In this document: one piece after another, positions 1-5,438 of the stretch
How positions within the stretch are numbered: the stretch's first letter is position 1
Layout: every line of letters begins with the position of its first letter
DNA from: Actinomycetes bacterium
GTDB lineage: Bacteria; Actinomycetota; Acidimicrobiia; Acidimicrobiales; Microtrichaceae
Assembly: GCA_023423215.1 (NCBI GenBank)
Contig: JAFAFZ010000642.1
Location: 1-8,044, forward strand
Length of the DNA stretch: 8,044 bases
Reading direction: 5' to 3'
The notes under the pieces: model-generated
Seen by the model: the letters and a program-made list of their open reading frames with translations, nothing else
Told to the model about the DNA's origin: nothing
The model's database searches: none
Made by a program: the position numbers and the translations under genes

Positions 1-985
1 GGGCGTGTCGGGCCGCATCCAGGGCGAGAACCTGACGGACCTGGGCGCCGAGTCCGCAGCGACCTACCGCGCCTTCTTCACCGCGCACCCCGCGGCCGAA
101 GAGGTCGAGCGCGACGACGCCTGCATCGTGCTGCGCTGCATCCCGCTGCTGGACGCCGCGCCCGGCGGGGGACCCGCCCGCGTCGCCGGCGCCGTGGTGC
201 TGCTGCGCGACATCTCGGAGCTGCGCTCCCGGGACCGGATGCTCGTGTCGAAGGACGCGACCATCAAGGAGATCCACCATCGGGTCAAGAACAACCTCCA
301 GACGATCTCGTCGCTGCTGCGGCTCCAGGGGCGCCGCCTGACCGAGCCGACCGCGAAGGCGGCGATCGAGGAGTCGGTCCGGCGCATCCGCTCCATCGCC
401 CTCGTCCACGAGACGCTCTCGCGTGAGGACGGCGACGACGTCGACTTCGGCGAGATCGTGCGGCCGCTGGTCCGGATGGTGGAAGAGGGGCTGACCTCGC
501 CCGACCGTCCGGTGCACTTCACGAGCTCGGGTGACGCGGGCAAGCTGCCGTCGCCCGCGGCGACCTCGCTCGCGGTCGTGCTCACCGAGCTGCTCCAGAA
601 CGTGGTCGACCACGCGTACCCACCGGGCACGCTCGGCGTCGACCCGGCGGGCGTCGCCCAGCGGGCGCAGGTGGGCATCGAGCTGACGCAGGGCGCGGGC
701 CTGCTGCGCGTCGCGGTGGTCGACGACGGCGTCGGCATCGCGCCGGACTTCGACCCGGCGACCACGACCAGCCTCGGGCTGTCGATCGTGCGCGGCCTCG
801 TCGCCGAGCTCGGCGGGACGATCACGTTCTCGCCCGACGACGCAGCGGCCGCGACGGCCGAGCTGCGCACCGCCACCGGCACGCTCCGGCGACCGGGCAC
901 GCGCGTGTCGCTCACGGTGCCCGTCGTCCGCGCCCCGGACGCGAAGCGACCTCCCCACGGGGGAGGTCGTTCGGTCGGTCTGTAG
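1..985 (+). CDS. pdtaS: PdtaS-like sensor histidine kinase, C-terminal part (5' end outside window)
   Basis: Cytoplasmic sensor histidine kinase of the HisKA_2/HWE-related type, which autophosphorylates and passes phosphate to a response regulator (PdtaR, an RNA-binding ANTAR protein, in mycobacteria). Numbering from the GTG at 5, the piece shows the end of a PAS-like sensor domain (to about residue 75, ending VVLLRDISELR), then the dimerisation/phosphoacceptor helix with EIHHRVKNNLQ at 90-99 (His91 is the expected phosphoacceptor). A HATPase domain follows, with the N box ELLQN (195-199), DDGVGI (240-245) and SLGLSIV (257-263). Known PdtaS proteins are roughly 500 residues with GAF and PAS domains, so the GTG at 5 is almost certainly not the true start; the frame is open to the left edge. 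No membrane segment is seen in this part. Convergent with whiB1, as recalled for M. tuberculosis Rv3220c/Rv3219. The family call is firm; the exact orthology is inferred from sequence plus neighbour. Confidence 0.88.
   Translation, partial: GVSGRIQGENLTDLGAESAATYRAFFTAHPAAEEVERDDACIVLRCIPLLDAAPGGGPARVAGAVVLLRDISELRSRDRMLVSKDATIKEIHHRVKNNLQTISSLLRLQGRRLTEPTAKAAIEESVRRIRSIALVHETLSREDGDDVDFGEIVRPLVRMVEEGLTSPDRPVHFTSSGDAGKLPSPAATSLAVVLTELLQNVVDHAYPPGTLGVDPAGVAQRAQVGIELTQGAGLLRVAVVDDGVGIAPDFDPATTTSLGLSIVRGLVAELGGTITFSPDDAAAATAELRTATGTLRRPGTRVSLTVPVVRAPDAKRPPHGGGRSVGL
945..971 (+). terminator. Hairpin overlapping the 3' end of pdtaS
   Basis: CGACCTCCCC (947-956) pairs perfectly with GGGGAGGTCG (960-969) around a 3-nt ACG loop, a 10-bp GC-rich stem that can be extended by G-T and A-T pairs. 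It lies inside the last codons of the kinase, about 13 nt before its TAG stop (983-985). No T tract follows, which is common for actinobacterial terminators. A second small palindrome, CGGTCT-GT-AGACCG (976-989), spans the stop codon itself. Termination is inferred from structure only. Confidence 0.55.
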
Positions 986-1001
986 ACCGGATCGAGGTGC
1001 C

Positions 1002-1031
1002 GGGTCAGGCGGTCGGTGTGACCGATGACCC
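1002..1031. terminator. Candidate bidirectional terminator between convergent pdtaS and whiB1
   Basis: Imperfect hairpin in the 74-bp gap between the two convergent stop codons. GGGTCA (1002-1007) pairs with TGACCC (1026-1031), and inside it CGGTC (1010-1014) pairs with GACCG (1020-1024), giving 11 bp with a small internal loop and a 5-nt apical loop. It is usable in both directions. There is no T-rich tail on either strand, so the call rests on position and structure. Confidence 0.5.
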
Positions 1032-1059
1032 CCGGCCGCGGCGGTCGATCAGCGCCGGA

Positions 1060-1359
1060 TCAGGACGCCGCTGCGGCACGACGCTGCTGGGCCACCCATG
1101 CGCGGCGCAGCTTGCGACGCTCTTCCTCCGACGTGCCACCCCACACGCCCGAGTCCTGGTTGGTGGTCAGCGCGAACTCGAGGCACGGCTCCTTGGCCTC
1201 GCAGGTGTTGCAGACGGCCTTCGCCGCAGCGATCTGCTCGAGCGCCGGGCCCGTGGTGCCGACCGGGAAGAACAGGTCGGGATCCGTGTCACGACACGAG
1301 GAGTTCGCCCGCCAGGTGTCGGTCGCGGTGTTCAGGCTTCGGCTCGAGGTCAGCGCCAC
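1060..1359 (-). CDS. whiB1: WhiB-family [4Fe-4S] transcriptional regulator, WhiB1 type
   Basis: Small (99 aa) redox- and NO-sensitive Fe-S regulator. WhiB proteins bind the C-terminal domain of the primary sigma factor and modulate transcription. The four cluster ligands are visible as C22, C50, C53 and C59 (C...CxxCx5C). They are followed by the family turn GVWGGTSEEER (71-81) and a basic C-terminal tail (RRKLRRAW...QQRR) that fits the DNA-binding part. The stretch CRDTDPDLFFPVG...GPALEQIA and NQDSGVWGG matches my memory of mycobacterial WhiB1 / Streptomyces WblE rather than WhiB2, 3 or 7. The start is GTG at 1357-1359, preceded by a clear GGAGG, and the length is normal for the family. A neighbouring pdtaS in convergent orientation supports the WhiB1 assignment. 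Family certain; subfamily likely. Confidence 0.92.
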   Translation of the reverse strand: MALTSSRSLNTATDTWRANSSCRDTDPDLFFPVGTTGPALEQIAAAKAVCNTCEAKEPCLEFALTTNQDSGVWGGTSEEERRKLRRAWVAQQRRAAAAS

Positions 1360-1599
1360 GATTCCTCCGTAGAGTGTGGGACGCGCAAGCAGCCGCGTCC
1401 GAGTGCATGGTGAGTGGATGTCCTAGCGGCGTTCGGATCCCTAGGTTTCCCGCTCATTCCTCCGGGGTCCGGTGCGTCGGCGTCAGTGCCAGATCGCAGG
1501 AACCCTCGACCGAGGCGATCGGCTGGGAACTTGTGAATCCGTGAACAAAGTCAACGGTACTGCTGGCAACAAGCGGAGTAAAGGAAAAGTTTCGAGAAG
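1360..1599. promoter_or_regulatory. Divergent intergenic region, whiB1 / GDPD gene
   Basis: This 240-bp non-coding stretch separates two divergent starts and must hold promoters for both. On the whiB1 side GAGTG recurs at 1372, 1401 and 1412; the last two lie 11 bp apart within a loosely repeated 11-mer (8 of 11 identical). A CCTAGG palindrome sits at 1440-1445. The segment nearest the GDPD gene (about 1530-1599) is markedly AT-richer than the surroundings. It contains TTGTGA (1531-1536), a possible -35, but I find no convincing -10 at proper spacing. A 5-bp inverted repeat CCTCG-AC-CGAGG lies at 1504-1515. No small gene with a credible start was seen. Confidence 0.5.
1364..1368 (-). promoter_or_regulatory. 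Ribosome binding site of whiB1
   Basis: On the minus strand GGAGG precedes the GTG start by only 4 nt (reading ACGGAGGAATCGTG). It is one of only a few good Shine-Dalgarno sequences in the window, and it fixes the start at 1359. Confidence 0.75.
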
Positions 1600-2343
1600 A
1601 TGTCCAACCCAGAACCGGTTCTCATCTGCGCTCATCGCGGCGCCTCAGGGGCCCATCCAGACAACACCCTCGCGGCCTTCCACGGGGCGCGGGACGAGGG
1701 TGCGGACTGGGTCGAGCTGGACGTCCGCCTGACCCGCGACGGCGCCCTCGCGGTGTGCCACGACGCCTGGTACCCGGACGGTCGCGGGGTCTGGGCGACG
1801 CCCTCGGACCAGCGCCCCGAGCACGTCCTGCTGCTGAGCGACGCGCTCGACGCGTGCGCCGGCATGGGGGTCAACGTCGAGATCAAGAACTCGCCGGGCG
1901 ACCTGGGCGACGAGGACGTGCCGCACGACCTCGAGGTGTGCGACCTGGTCGTCGCGCTGGTGGCCGGACGCATCGCCGCGGACGCGCAGCTCGATCGGCC
2001 GGCACAGCCGATCCAGATCTCGAGCTTCGACGAGGCGACGTTGCTGCGGGTGCGCTCCCTGGCGCCCCGGCTGGCGACCGCGCGCCTGGCCTTCGACCTG
2101 TCCGCGGACCCCGAGCTGCTCGACCGCTCCGCCGCGGCGGGTGACGTCGCGGTGAACCCGTGGGACCCCTTCGTGGACGAGCCGTTCATGGCGCGCTGCC
2201 GCGAGCTCGGCCTGGGCGTGAACCCGTGGACGGTCGACGACCCCGAGCGCATCGTGCAGCTGGCGCGCCTGGGCGTCACCAGCATCATCACGAACCAGCC
2301 GGCCGCCGCGCGGGCGACGCTGGTCCAGGCCGGCCTGCTCTGA
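1600..2343 (+). CDS. Glycerophosphodiester phosphodiesterase (GDPD), cytoplasmic
   Basis: Hydrolyses glycerophosphodiesters from phospholipid deacylation to glycerol-3-phosphate and the free alcohol, using a TIM-barrel fold and a divalent metal. At 247 aa it has the usual size of the short bacterial GDPD family. The N-terminal catalytic signature HRG is at 12-14, followed by HPDNTLAAF (19-27), where most relatives read PENT, so Glu is replaced by Asp. Next come ELDVRLTRDG (39-48; Glu39 and Asp41 are predicted metal ligands), catalytic His54 in VCHD, and VEIKN (93-97; Glu94 is the third metal ligand). NPWTVDDPE (208-216) and ITNQP (230-234) give the typical barrel end. There is no signal peptide, so it should act inside the cell. 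The ATG at 1600 has no well-spaced Shine-Dalgarno (AAGGA at 1581-1585 is 14 nt away). Substrate specificity cannot be read from sequence. Confidence 0.9.
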   Translation: MSNPEPVLICAHRGASGAHPDNTLAAFHGARDEGADWVELDVRLTRDGALAVCHDAWYPDGRGVWATPSDQRPEHVLLLSDALDACAGMGVNVEIKNSPGDLGDEDVPHDLEVCDLVVALVAGRIAADAQLDRPAQPIQISSFDEATLLRVRSLAPRLATARLAFDLSADPELLDRSAAAGDVAVNPWDPFVDEPFMARCRELGLGVNPWTVDDPERIVQLARLGVTSIITNQPAAARATLVQAGLL

Positions 2344-2375
2344 CCGGCCGCTCCGACCGGCCGCCGGCGTCCGGC
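2344..2375. terminator. Hairpin-rich convergent gap between GDPD and lipid kinase genes
   Basis: The 32 bp between the two stop codons holds two alternative GC hairpins: CGGCCG (2345-2350) with CGGCCG (2358-2363) around a 7-nt loop, and GCCGG-CGT-CCGGC (2363-2375). GACCGGCCG occurs twice as a direct repeat (2342-2350 and 2355-2363). Position between convergent genes suggests bidirectional termination. There is no T tract. Confidence 0.4.
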
Positions 2376-3356
2376 TCAGCGCGGGACGAGCGGCAGCACG
2401 ATGCGCAGCACGCCCGGGTGGTGCGCGAACTCGAGCACGTCCGCCTCGCCCAGGAAGTCGCCGTCCACCTGGTAGGGCATCGACCGGGGTGGCTCGTCCA
2501 GGATGCGCGTGATGCGGGCGCCCGCGACGTCGTGGCTCGAGGTCAGGTAGCGCCGCTGCTTCAGGCCCTTGCGGTTGACCAGCGCGTCCAGGCCGATCGG
2601 CACGAAGCGTGCGATCGACATCGAACCCACCGTGGTCACCGTCAGCCCGCGATCCAGCGTGGTCGCGGGGGAGAGGGTGAAGGGCCGCTGCCCGACGAAG
2701 GTGTACGGGTCGGTGTTCTGCACGACGGTGAAGTAGCCCTCGTCCTCGACCCCGTCGGTGCCGGGGCCGTCGGGCGTCGCCATGTCCATGGTGCGGGTGT
2801 GGCGGACCAGCACCCGGAAGTGCGGGTGGCGCCGGTCGTAGGAGAAGAAGCGCCGGACGCCGCACCACGCGAACCACGCGTGGCCGAGGCGCCGCTTCAT
2901 CCGGGGACGGCGCTCCACCCGCTCGACGATCGCGGCGTCGAAGCCGACGCCGGTGTGGAAGGTGAAGTAGCGACCGTTGACCGAGCCGAGCCCGATCTCG
3001 TGCACCCAGCCGCTGGCCAGGGCGTCCGAGCTCGCCCGGGTCGCGCGCCGCAGGTCGTCGGGCAGCCCGAGCGTGCGGGCGAACACGTTGGTCGAGCCGC
3101 CCGGCAGCACCGCGATCGCGCACGAGGTGCCGGCGAGCGCGTTGACGACCTCGTTCAGCGTGCCGTCGCCGCCCAGCACCACGACGGCGTCGGCCCCGTC
3201 CGCCACCGCGGCGCGTGCCAATTCGGTCGCGTGGTCCCGGTGGGTGGTCGGCGCGACGCGCACGTCGTGGCGGGCCGAGAGCAGCAGCTCGACCATGCGG
3301 GTGCGCGCCGGCGAGACGTTCGTCGCCGTCGGGTTCACCACGAGCACCACGCGCAT
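2376..3356 (-). CDS. Diacylglycerol kinase family lipid kinase (DAGK_cat/LCB5)
   Basis: ATP-dependent lipid kinase of the DgkB/YegS/sphingosine-kinase superfamily, 326 aa, the normal length. It would phosphorylate diacylglycerol or another lipid alcohol at the inner membrane face. From the ATG at 3354-3356 the protein begins MRVVLVVNPTA, the typical first strand of the family. It carries the nucleotide loop GGDGTLNEV (62-70), PGGSTN (85-90, where many relatives read PGGTGND), GVGFDA (136-141), and a C-terminal QVDGD (296-300) equivalent to the usual VDGE. There are no membrane segments. The frame stays open upstream to 3485, but that extension is basic and non-homologous and nearly reaches the etfB start, so I reject it. 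No good Shine-Dalgarno precedes 3356, so leaderless translation is possible. The neighbouring GDPD acts on related metabolites but is convergent. The actual lipid substrate is unknown. Confidence 0.88.
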   Translation of the reverse strand: MRVVLVVNPTATNVSPARTRMVELLLSARHDVRVAPTTHRDHATELARAAVADGADAVVVLGGDGTLNEVVNALAGTSCAIAVLPGGSTNVFARTLGLPDDLRRATRASSDALASGWVHEIGLGSVNGRYFTFHTGVGFDAAIVERVERRPRMKRRLGHAWFAWCGVRRFFSYDRRHPHFRVLVRHTRTMDMATPDGPGTDGVEDEGYFTVVQNTDPYTFVGQRPFTLSPATTLDRGLTVTTVGSMSIARFVPIGLDALVNRKGLKQRRYLTSSHDVAGARITRILDEPPRSMPYQVDGDFLGEADVLEFAHHPGVLRIVLPLVPR

Positions 3357-3373
3357 GGCGCAGAAGTGTCCCA

Positions 3374-3389
3374 GTGCGCGGCGCCGCAC
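3374..3389. repeat. Inverted repeat upstream of lipid kinase gene
   Basis: GTGCG (3374-3378) and CGCAC (3385-3389) flank a 6-nt spacer, with a GGCGCC palindrome at 3380-3385 overlapping it. It lies 18 bp upstream of the lipid kinase start and could be an operator for that gene. In GC-rich DNA such short repeats are common, so support is weak. Confidence 0.3.
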
Positions 3390-3392
3390 GTA

Positions 3393-3422
3393 CAGTCCGC
3401 GTTCGTGCAGTCTGCGTTCGTG
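3393..3422. repeat. Two-copy 15-bp tandem repeat in the lipid kinase / etfB intergenic region
   Basis: CAGTCCGCGTTCGTG (3393-3407) is directly followed by CAGTCTGCGTTCGTG (3408-3422), 14 of 15 positions identical. It lies in the middle of the 131-bp divergent region, so it could be paired protein-binding sites or a simple slippage duplication. Confidence 0.75.
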
Positions 3423-3450
3423 GCGCCGTTGCGCCGCGGACGCCCCGATT

Positions 3451-3480
3451 TTGTTACCGCCGGGTAACGCAGGGCAGACT
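3451..3480 (+). promoter_or_regulatory. Candidate etfBA promoter with overlapping operator palindrome
   Basis: TTGTTA (3451-3456, -35-like) and CAGACT (3475-3480, weak -10-like) are 18 nt apart and would place the transcript start at about 3487, at the etfB ATG (3488), giving a leaderless mRNA. A perfect inverted repeat GTTACC-GCCG-GGTAAC occupies 3453-3468, overlapping the -35 box and the spacer, as a repressor operator would. The inverted repeat is seen directly; the promoter boxes are my reading and are weak. Confidence 0.42.
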
Positions 3481-3487
3481 CGCACGC

Positions 3488-4270
3488 ATGAATGTCGTCG
3501 TTTGCGTGAAGCAGATCCCGGACCCGGCCGACCCGGGTGCGTTGGATCCCACTACCAAGACCCTGAAGCGTGACGGGAAGCTGATCCTGGACGAGTCGGA
3601 CAGCTACGGCGTCGAGATGGCGCTGCAGCTCGTCGACGCGGCCGGTGGCGGCGAGGTCACCCTCGTCTCGATGGCCCCGAACAACGAGGTCAGCGGCCTG
3701 CGCACCGCGCTCGCCATGGGTGCGGCCAAGGCCGTGCTCGTCAGCGATGACGCGCTCGCCGGCTCGGACGCCCTCGGCACCTCGAAGGTGCTGGCCAAGG
3801 CCATCGAGCGTGCGGGTGAGGCCGATCTGATCCTGACGGCGACCGAGTCGTCGGACGGCTACACCGGCACCGTGCCGGAGCAGATCGCCGAGCTGCTGCA
3901 GCTCCCGTCGGTGACCTTCGCCAAGGAGATCGCCGTCGACGGCTCGACCGTCAAGGTCCAGCGCCAGACCGAGGCCGGCTACGACGAGGTCGAGAGCCCG
4001 CTGCCCGCAGTGGTCTCCGTGACCGCCGGCGTCGTCGAGCCCCGCTACCCGTCCTTCAAGGGCATCATGGCCGCCAAGTCCAAGCCGGTCGACACCGTCA
4101 CGGTCGCCGACCTCGGCATCGACGCCTCGAGCGTCGGCTGGGCCGGTGGCGGGCAGGAGATCGTCGAGGTCGCCGAGGCCGAGGCCCGCGAGGCCGGCAC
4201 GATCATCGAGGACGACGGCGAGAGCTTCCAGAAGGTCGTCGACTTCCTGGCCGAGCTCAAGGTCATCTGA
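3488..4270 (+). CDS. etfB: Electron transfer flavoprotein, beta subunit
   Basis: Small subunit (260 aa, normal length) of the soluble FAD/AMP heterodimer that accepts electrons from acyl-CoA dehydrogenases and other flavin dehydrogenases and delivers them to ETF:quinone oxidoreductase. It begins MNVVVCVKQIPDP, the standard EtfB start. It contains DESDSYGVEMAL (35-46) and the AMP-region segment ATESSDGYTGTVP (118-130). The ETF-beta signature runs over about 157-179 (VQRQTEAGYDEVES then PLPAVVSVT), followed by GIMAAKSKP (192-200). The C-terminal helix after SVGWAGGG (acidic, ending VVDFLAELKVI) is typical of actinobacterial proteins. The frame is open upstream to 3215, but homology and the palindrome-bearing promoter region place the start at the ATG at 3488. 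No Shine-Dalgarno is visible; the start may be leaderless. etfA follows 29 nt after the stop, so they form one operon. Confidence 0.96.
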   Translation: MNVVVCVKQIPDPADPGALDPTTKTLKRDGKLILDESDSYGVEMALQLVDAAGGGEVTLVSMAPNNEVSGLRTALAMGAAKAVLVSDDALAGSDALGTSKVLAKAIERAGEADLILTATESSDGYTGTVPEQIAELLQLPSVTFAKEIAVDGSTVKVQRQTEAGYDEVESPLPAVVSVTAGVVEPRYPSFKGIMAAKSKPVDTVTVADLGIDASSVGWAGGGQEIVEVAEAEAREAGTIIEDDGESFQKVVDFLAELKVI

Positions 4271-4286
4271 GCCGAGCACCGGAACC

Positions 4287-4294
4287 AAGGAGAG
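4287..4294 (+). promoter_or_regulatory. Ribosome binding site of etfA
   Basis: AAGGAGAG ends 5 nt before the etfA ATG (4300-4302). It is the best Shine-Dalgarno in the window. It lies in the short etfB-etfA spacer and explains translation of the second cistron. Confidence 0.85.
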
Positions 4295-4299
4295 ATCAC

Positions 4300-5262
4300 A
4301 TGACCGTTTCCAAGATCTGGGTGTTCGCCGAGGCGACCGAGGGCAAGGTGTCCCCGACCACCCTCGAGATCCTCACGAAGGCCCGTGAGCTGGCCGACAC
4401 CGTCGAGGTCGTCACCGCGTACGGCGCGGACGTCGCCGACGAGGTGGGTGCCCACGGCGCCACCAAGGTGTTCAACGTGCCCGGCACCGAGGGCAAGCTC
4501 CTCGGCGCGCCGATCGCCGCCGCCATCGCCGCGGCCGTCGAGGCCGGCAACGGCCCCGACGCGGTGCTGCTCGCCACGAGCTACACCGGCCGTGACGTCG
4601 CCGGCCGCCTGTCGGTGAAGGTCGACGCACCCGTCATCACCAACGTGGTCGACCTGGTCGAGCGCGACGGCAAGCTGGCCGGCGTGGAGCCGATCTTCGG
4701 TGGCACCACCGACGTCGTCACCAAGTTCACGACCGACAAGCTCGGCATCCTGCTCGTCCGTCCGAAGTCGTTCGCGGCCGAGGGCTCGGGCGGCGGCGCT
4801 GCGCCGATCGAGGACCTGGCGTTCCCCGACCTCGGTGCCACCGGTGCCGCGACCGTCACGAACGTGTTCGTCGAGGAGAAGACCGGCCCGAGCCTGGACG
4901 ACGCCGCCGTCGTCGTCGCCGGTGGCCGTGGCCTGGGCGAGAAGGACAACTACCAGCTGGTCGAGGACCTGGCGAAGCTGCTGCACGCCGCTCCGGGTGC
5001 GTCCCGCGCCATCGTCGACGCCGGCTGGGTGCCCTACTCCTACCAGGTGGGTCAGACCGGCAAGGTCGTGAAGCCCACGGTCTACATCGCGGCGGGCATC
5101 TCCGGCGCGACGCAGCACCTGGTCGGCATGAAGGGCTCGAAGAACATCATCGCGATCAACAAGGACCCCGAGGCCCCCATCTTCTCGGTGGCCGACCTCG
5201 GCATCGTCGGTGACGTGCACAAGGTCATGCCCAAGCTGATCGAGGCCCTCCAGGCCCGATGA
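4300..5262 (+). CDS. etfA: Electron transfer flavoprotein, alpha subunit
   Basis: Large subunit (320 aa, normal length) of the ETF heterodimer; its C-terminal domain holds the redox FAD. The N-terminal domain (about 1-190) begins [16 protein letters not shown] and contains [13 protein letters not shown] (92-104). The C-terminal FAD domain shows [13 protein letters not shown] (208-220), [17 protein letters not shown] (239-255), [16 protein letters not shown] (262-277; His273 near the flavin) and [20 protein letters not shown] (286-305), all hallmark segments. It is co-transcribed with etfB: 29-nt spacer, strong ribosome site, common terminator downstream. No separate electron-bifurcation partner genes, fixC/fixX or acyl-CoA dehydrogenase are in the window, so this is probably the housekeeping ETF serving fatty acid and amino acid oxidation. 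That role is inferred. Confidence 0.97.
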   Translation: MTVSKIWVFAEATEGKVSPTTLEILTKARELADTVEVVTAYGADVADEVGAHGATKVFNVPGTEGKLLGAPIAAAIAAAVEAGNGPDAVLLATSYTGRDVAGRLSVKVDAPVITNVVDLVERDGKLAGVEPIFGGTTDVVTKFTTDKLGILLVRPKSFAAEGSGGGAAPIEDLAFPDLGATGAATVTNVFVEEKTGPSLDDAAVVVAGGRGLGEKDNYQLVEDLAKLLHAAPGASRAIVDAGWVPYSYQVGQTGKVVKPTVYIAAGISGATQHLVGMKGSKNIIAINKDPEAPIFSVADLGIVGDVHKVMPKLIEALQAR

Positions 5263-5306
5263 GCCGACGGGCTCGATGAGCCCTCGCAGCCTTCGACATT
5301 CGCTCG

Positions 5307-5337
5307 ACGGCCCCCGCACCTCGGTGTCGGGGGCCGT
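5307..5337. terminator. Terminator hairpin after etfBA
   Basis: ACGGCCCCCG (5307-5316) pairs perfectly with CGGGGGCCGT (5328-5337). The loop contains a further CACC/GGTG pairing (5317-5320 with 5323-5326), so the structure is a long, very stable stem 45 nt past the etfA stop. A T-poor tail follows, as usual in this GC range. Being symmetrical, it could also stop transcription of the convergent trio operon. A smaller hairpin GAGCC-GACG-GGCTC (5261-5274) overlaps the etfA stop. Confidence 0.75.
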
Positions 5338-5394
5338 TGCGCGTCCGGGCTCGGGCGGCGAGCACGACGGCGAAGCGGCTGCGGGAGTGCATGC

Positions 5395-5413
5395 TGGGAG
5401 ATGCGCTCTCCCA
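5395..5413 (-). terminator. Candidate terminator of the phosphatase-DUF3090-kinase-like operon
   Basis: TGGGAG (5395-5400) and CTCCCA (5408-5413) form a 6-bp stem with a 7-nt loop, located 25 nt beyond the stop of the last trio gene when read on the minus strand. No T tract follows. The larger hairpin at 5307-5337 is a second possible stop for the same transcript. Confidence 0.35.
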
Positions 5414-5438
5414 CCCGGTTCGGGAACGGCGGAGCGGA

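Noticed and set aside
997..1413. 138-residue plus-strand open frame over whiB1
   Set aside because: It lies opposite the WhiB gene with its four conserved cysteines, has no ribosome site, and its product is unrecognisable.
1645..3123. 492-residue minus-strand open frame over the GDPD and lipid kinase genes
   Set aside because: It runs antisense to the GDPD gene and out of frame in the lipid kinase gene; the composition is Arg/Pro/Ala-rich and matches nothing I recognise.
2160..3467. 435-residue plus-strand open frame opposite the lipid kinase
   Set aside because: Shadow of the lipid kinase, whose motifs GGDGT, PGGSTN and VDGD are clear on the other strand.
3357..3485. 43-residue N-terminal extension of the lipid kinase
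   Set aside because: The extension covers the tandem repeat and the etfB promoter palindrome. The conserved first strand begins at the ATG at 3356.
3215..3487. 91-residue N-terminal extension of EtfB
   Set aside because: It would overlap the lipid kinase coding sequence. EtfB proteins begin with the MNVVVCVKQI-type strand, found at 3488.
5395..5424. tRNA-like pieces: a 7-nt-loop hairpin followed by GGTTCGGGA resembling a T arm
   Set aside because: No acceptor stem, no D arm, the base at position 37 would be a pyrimidine, and the T stem does not pair correctly.
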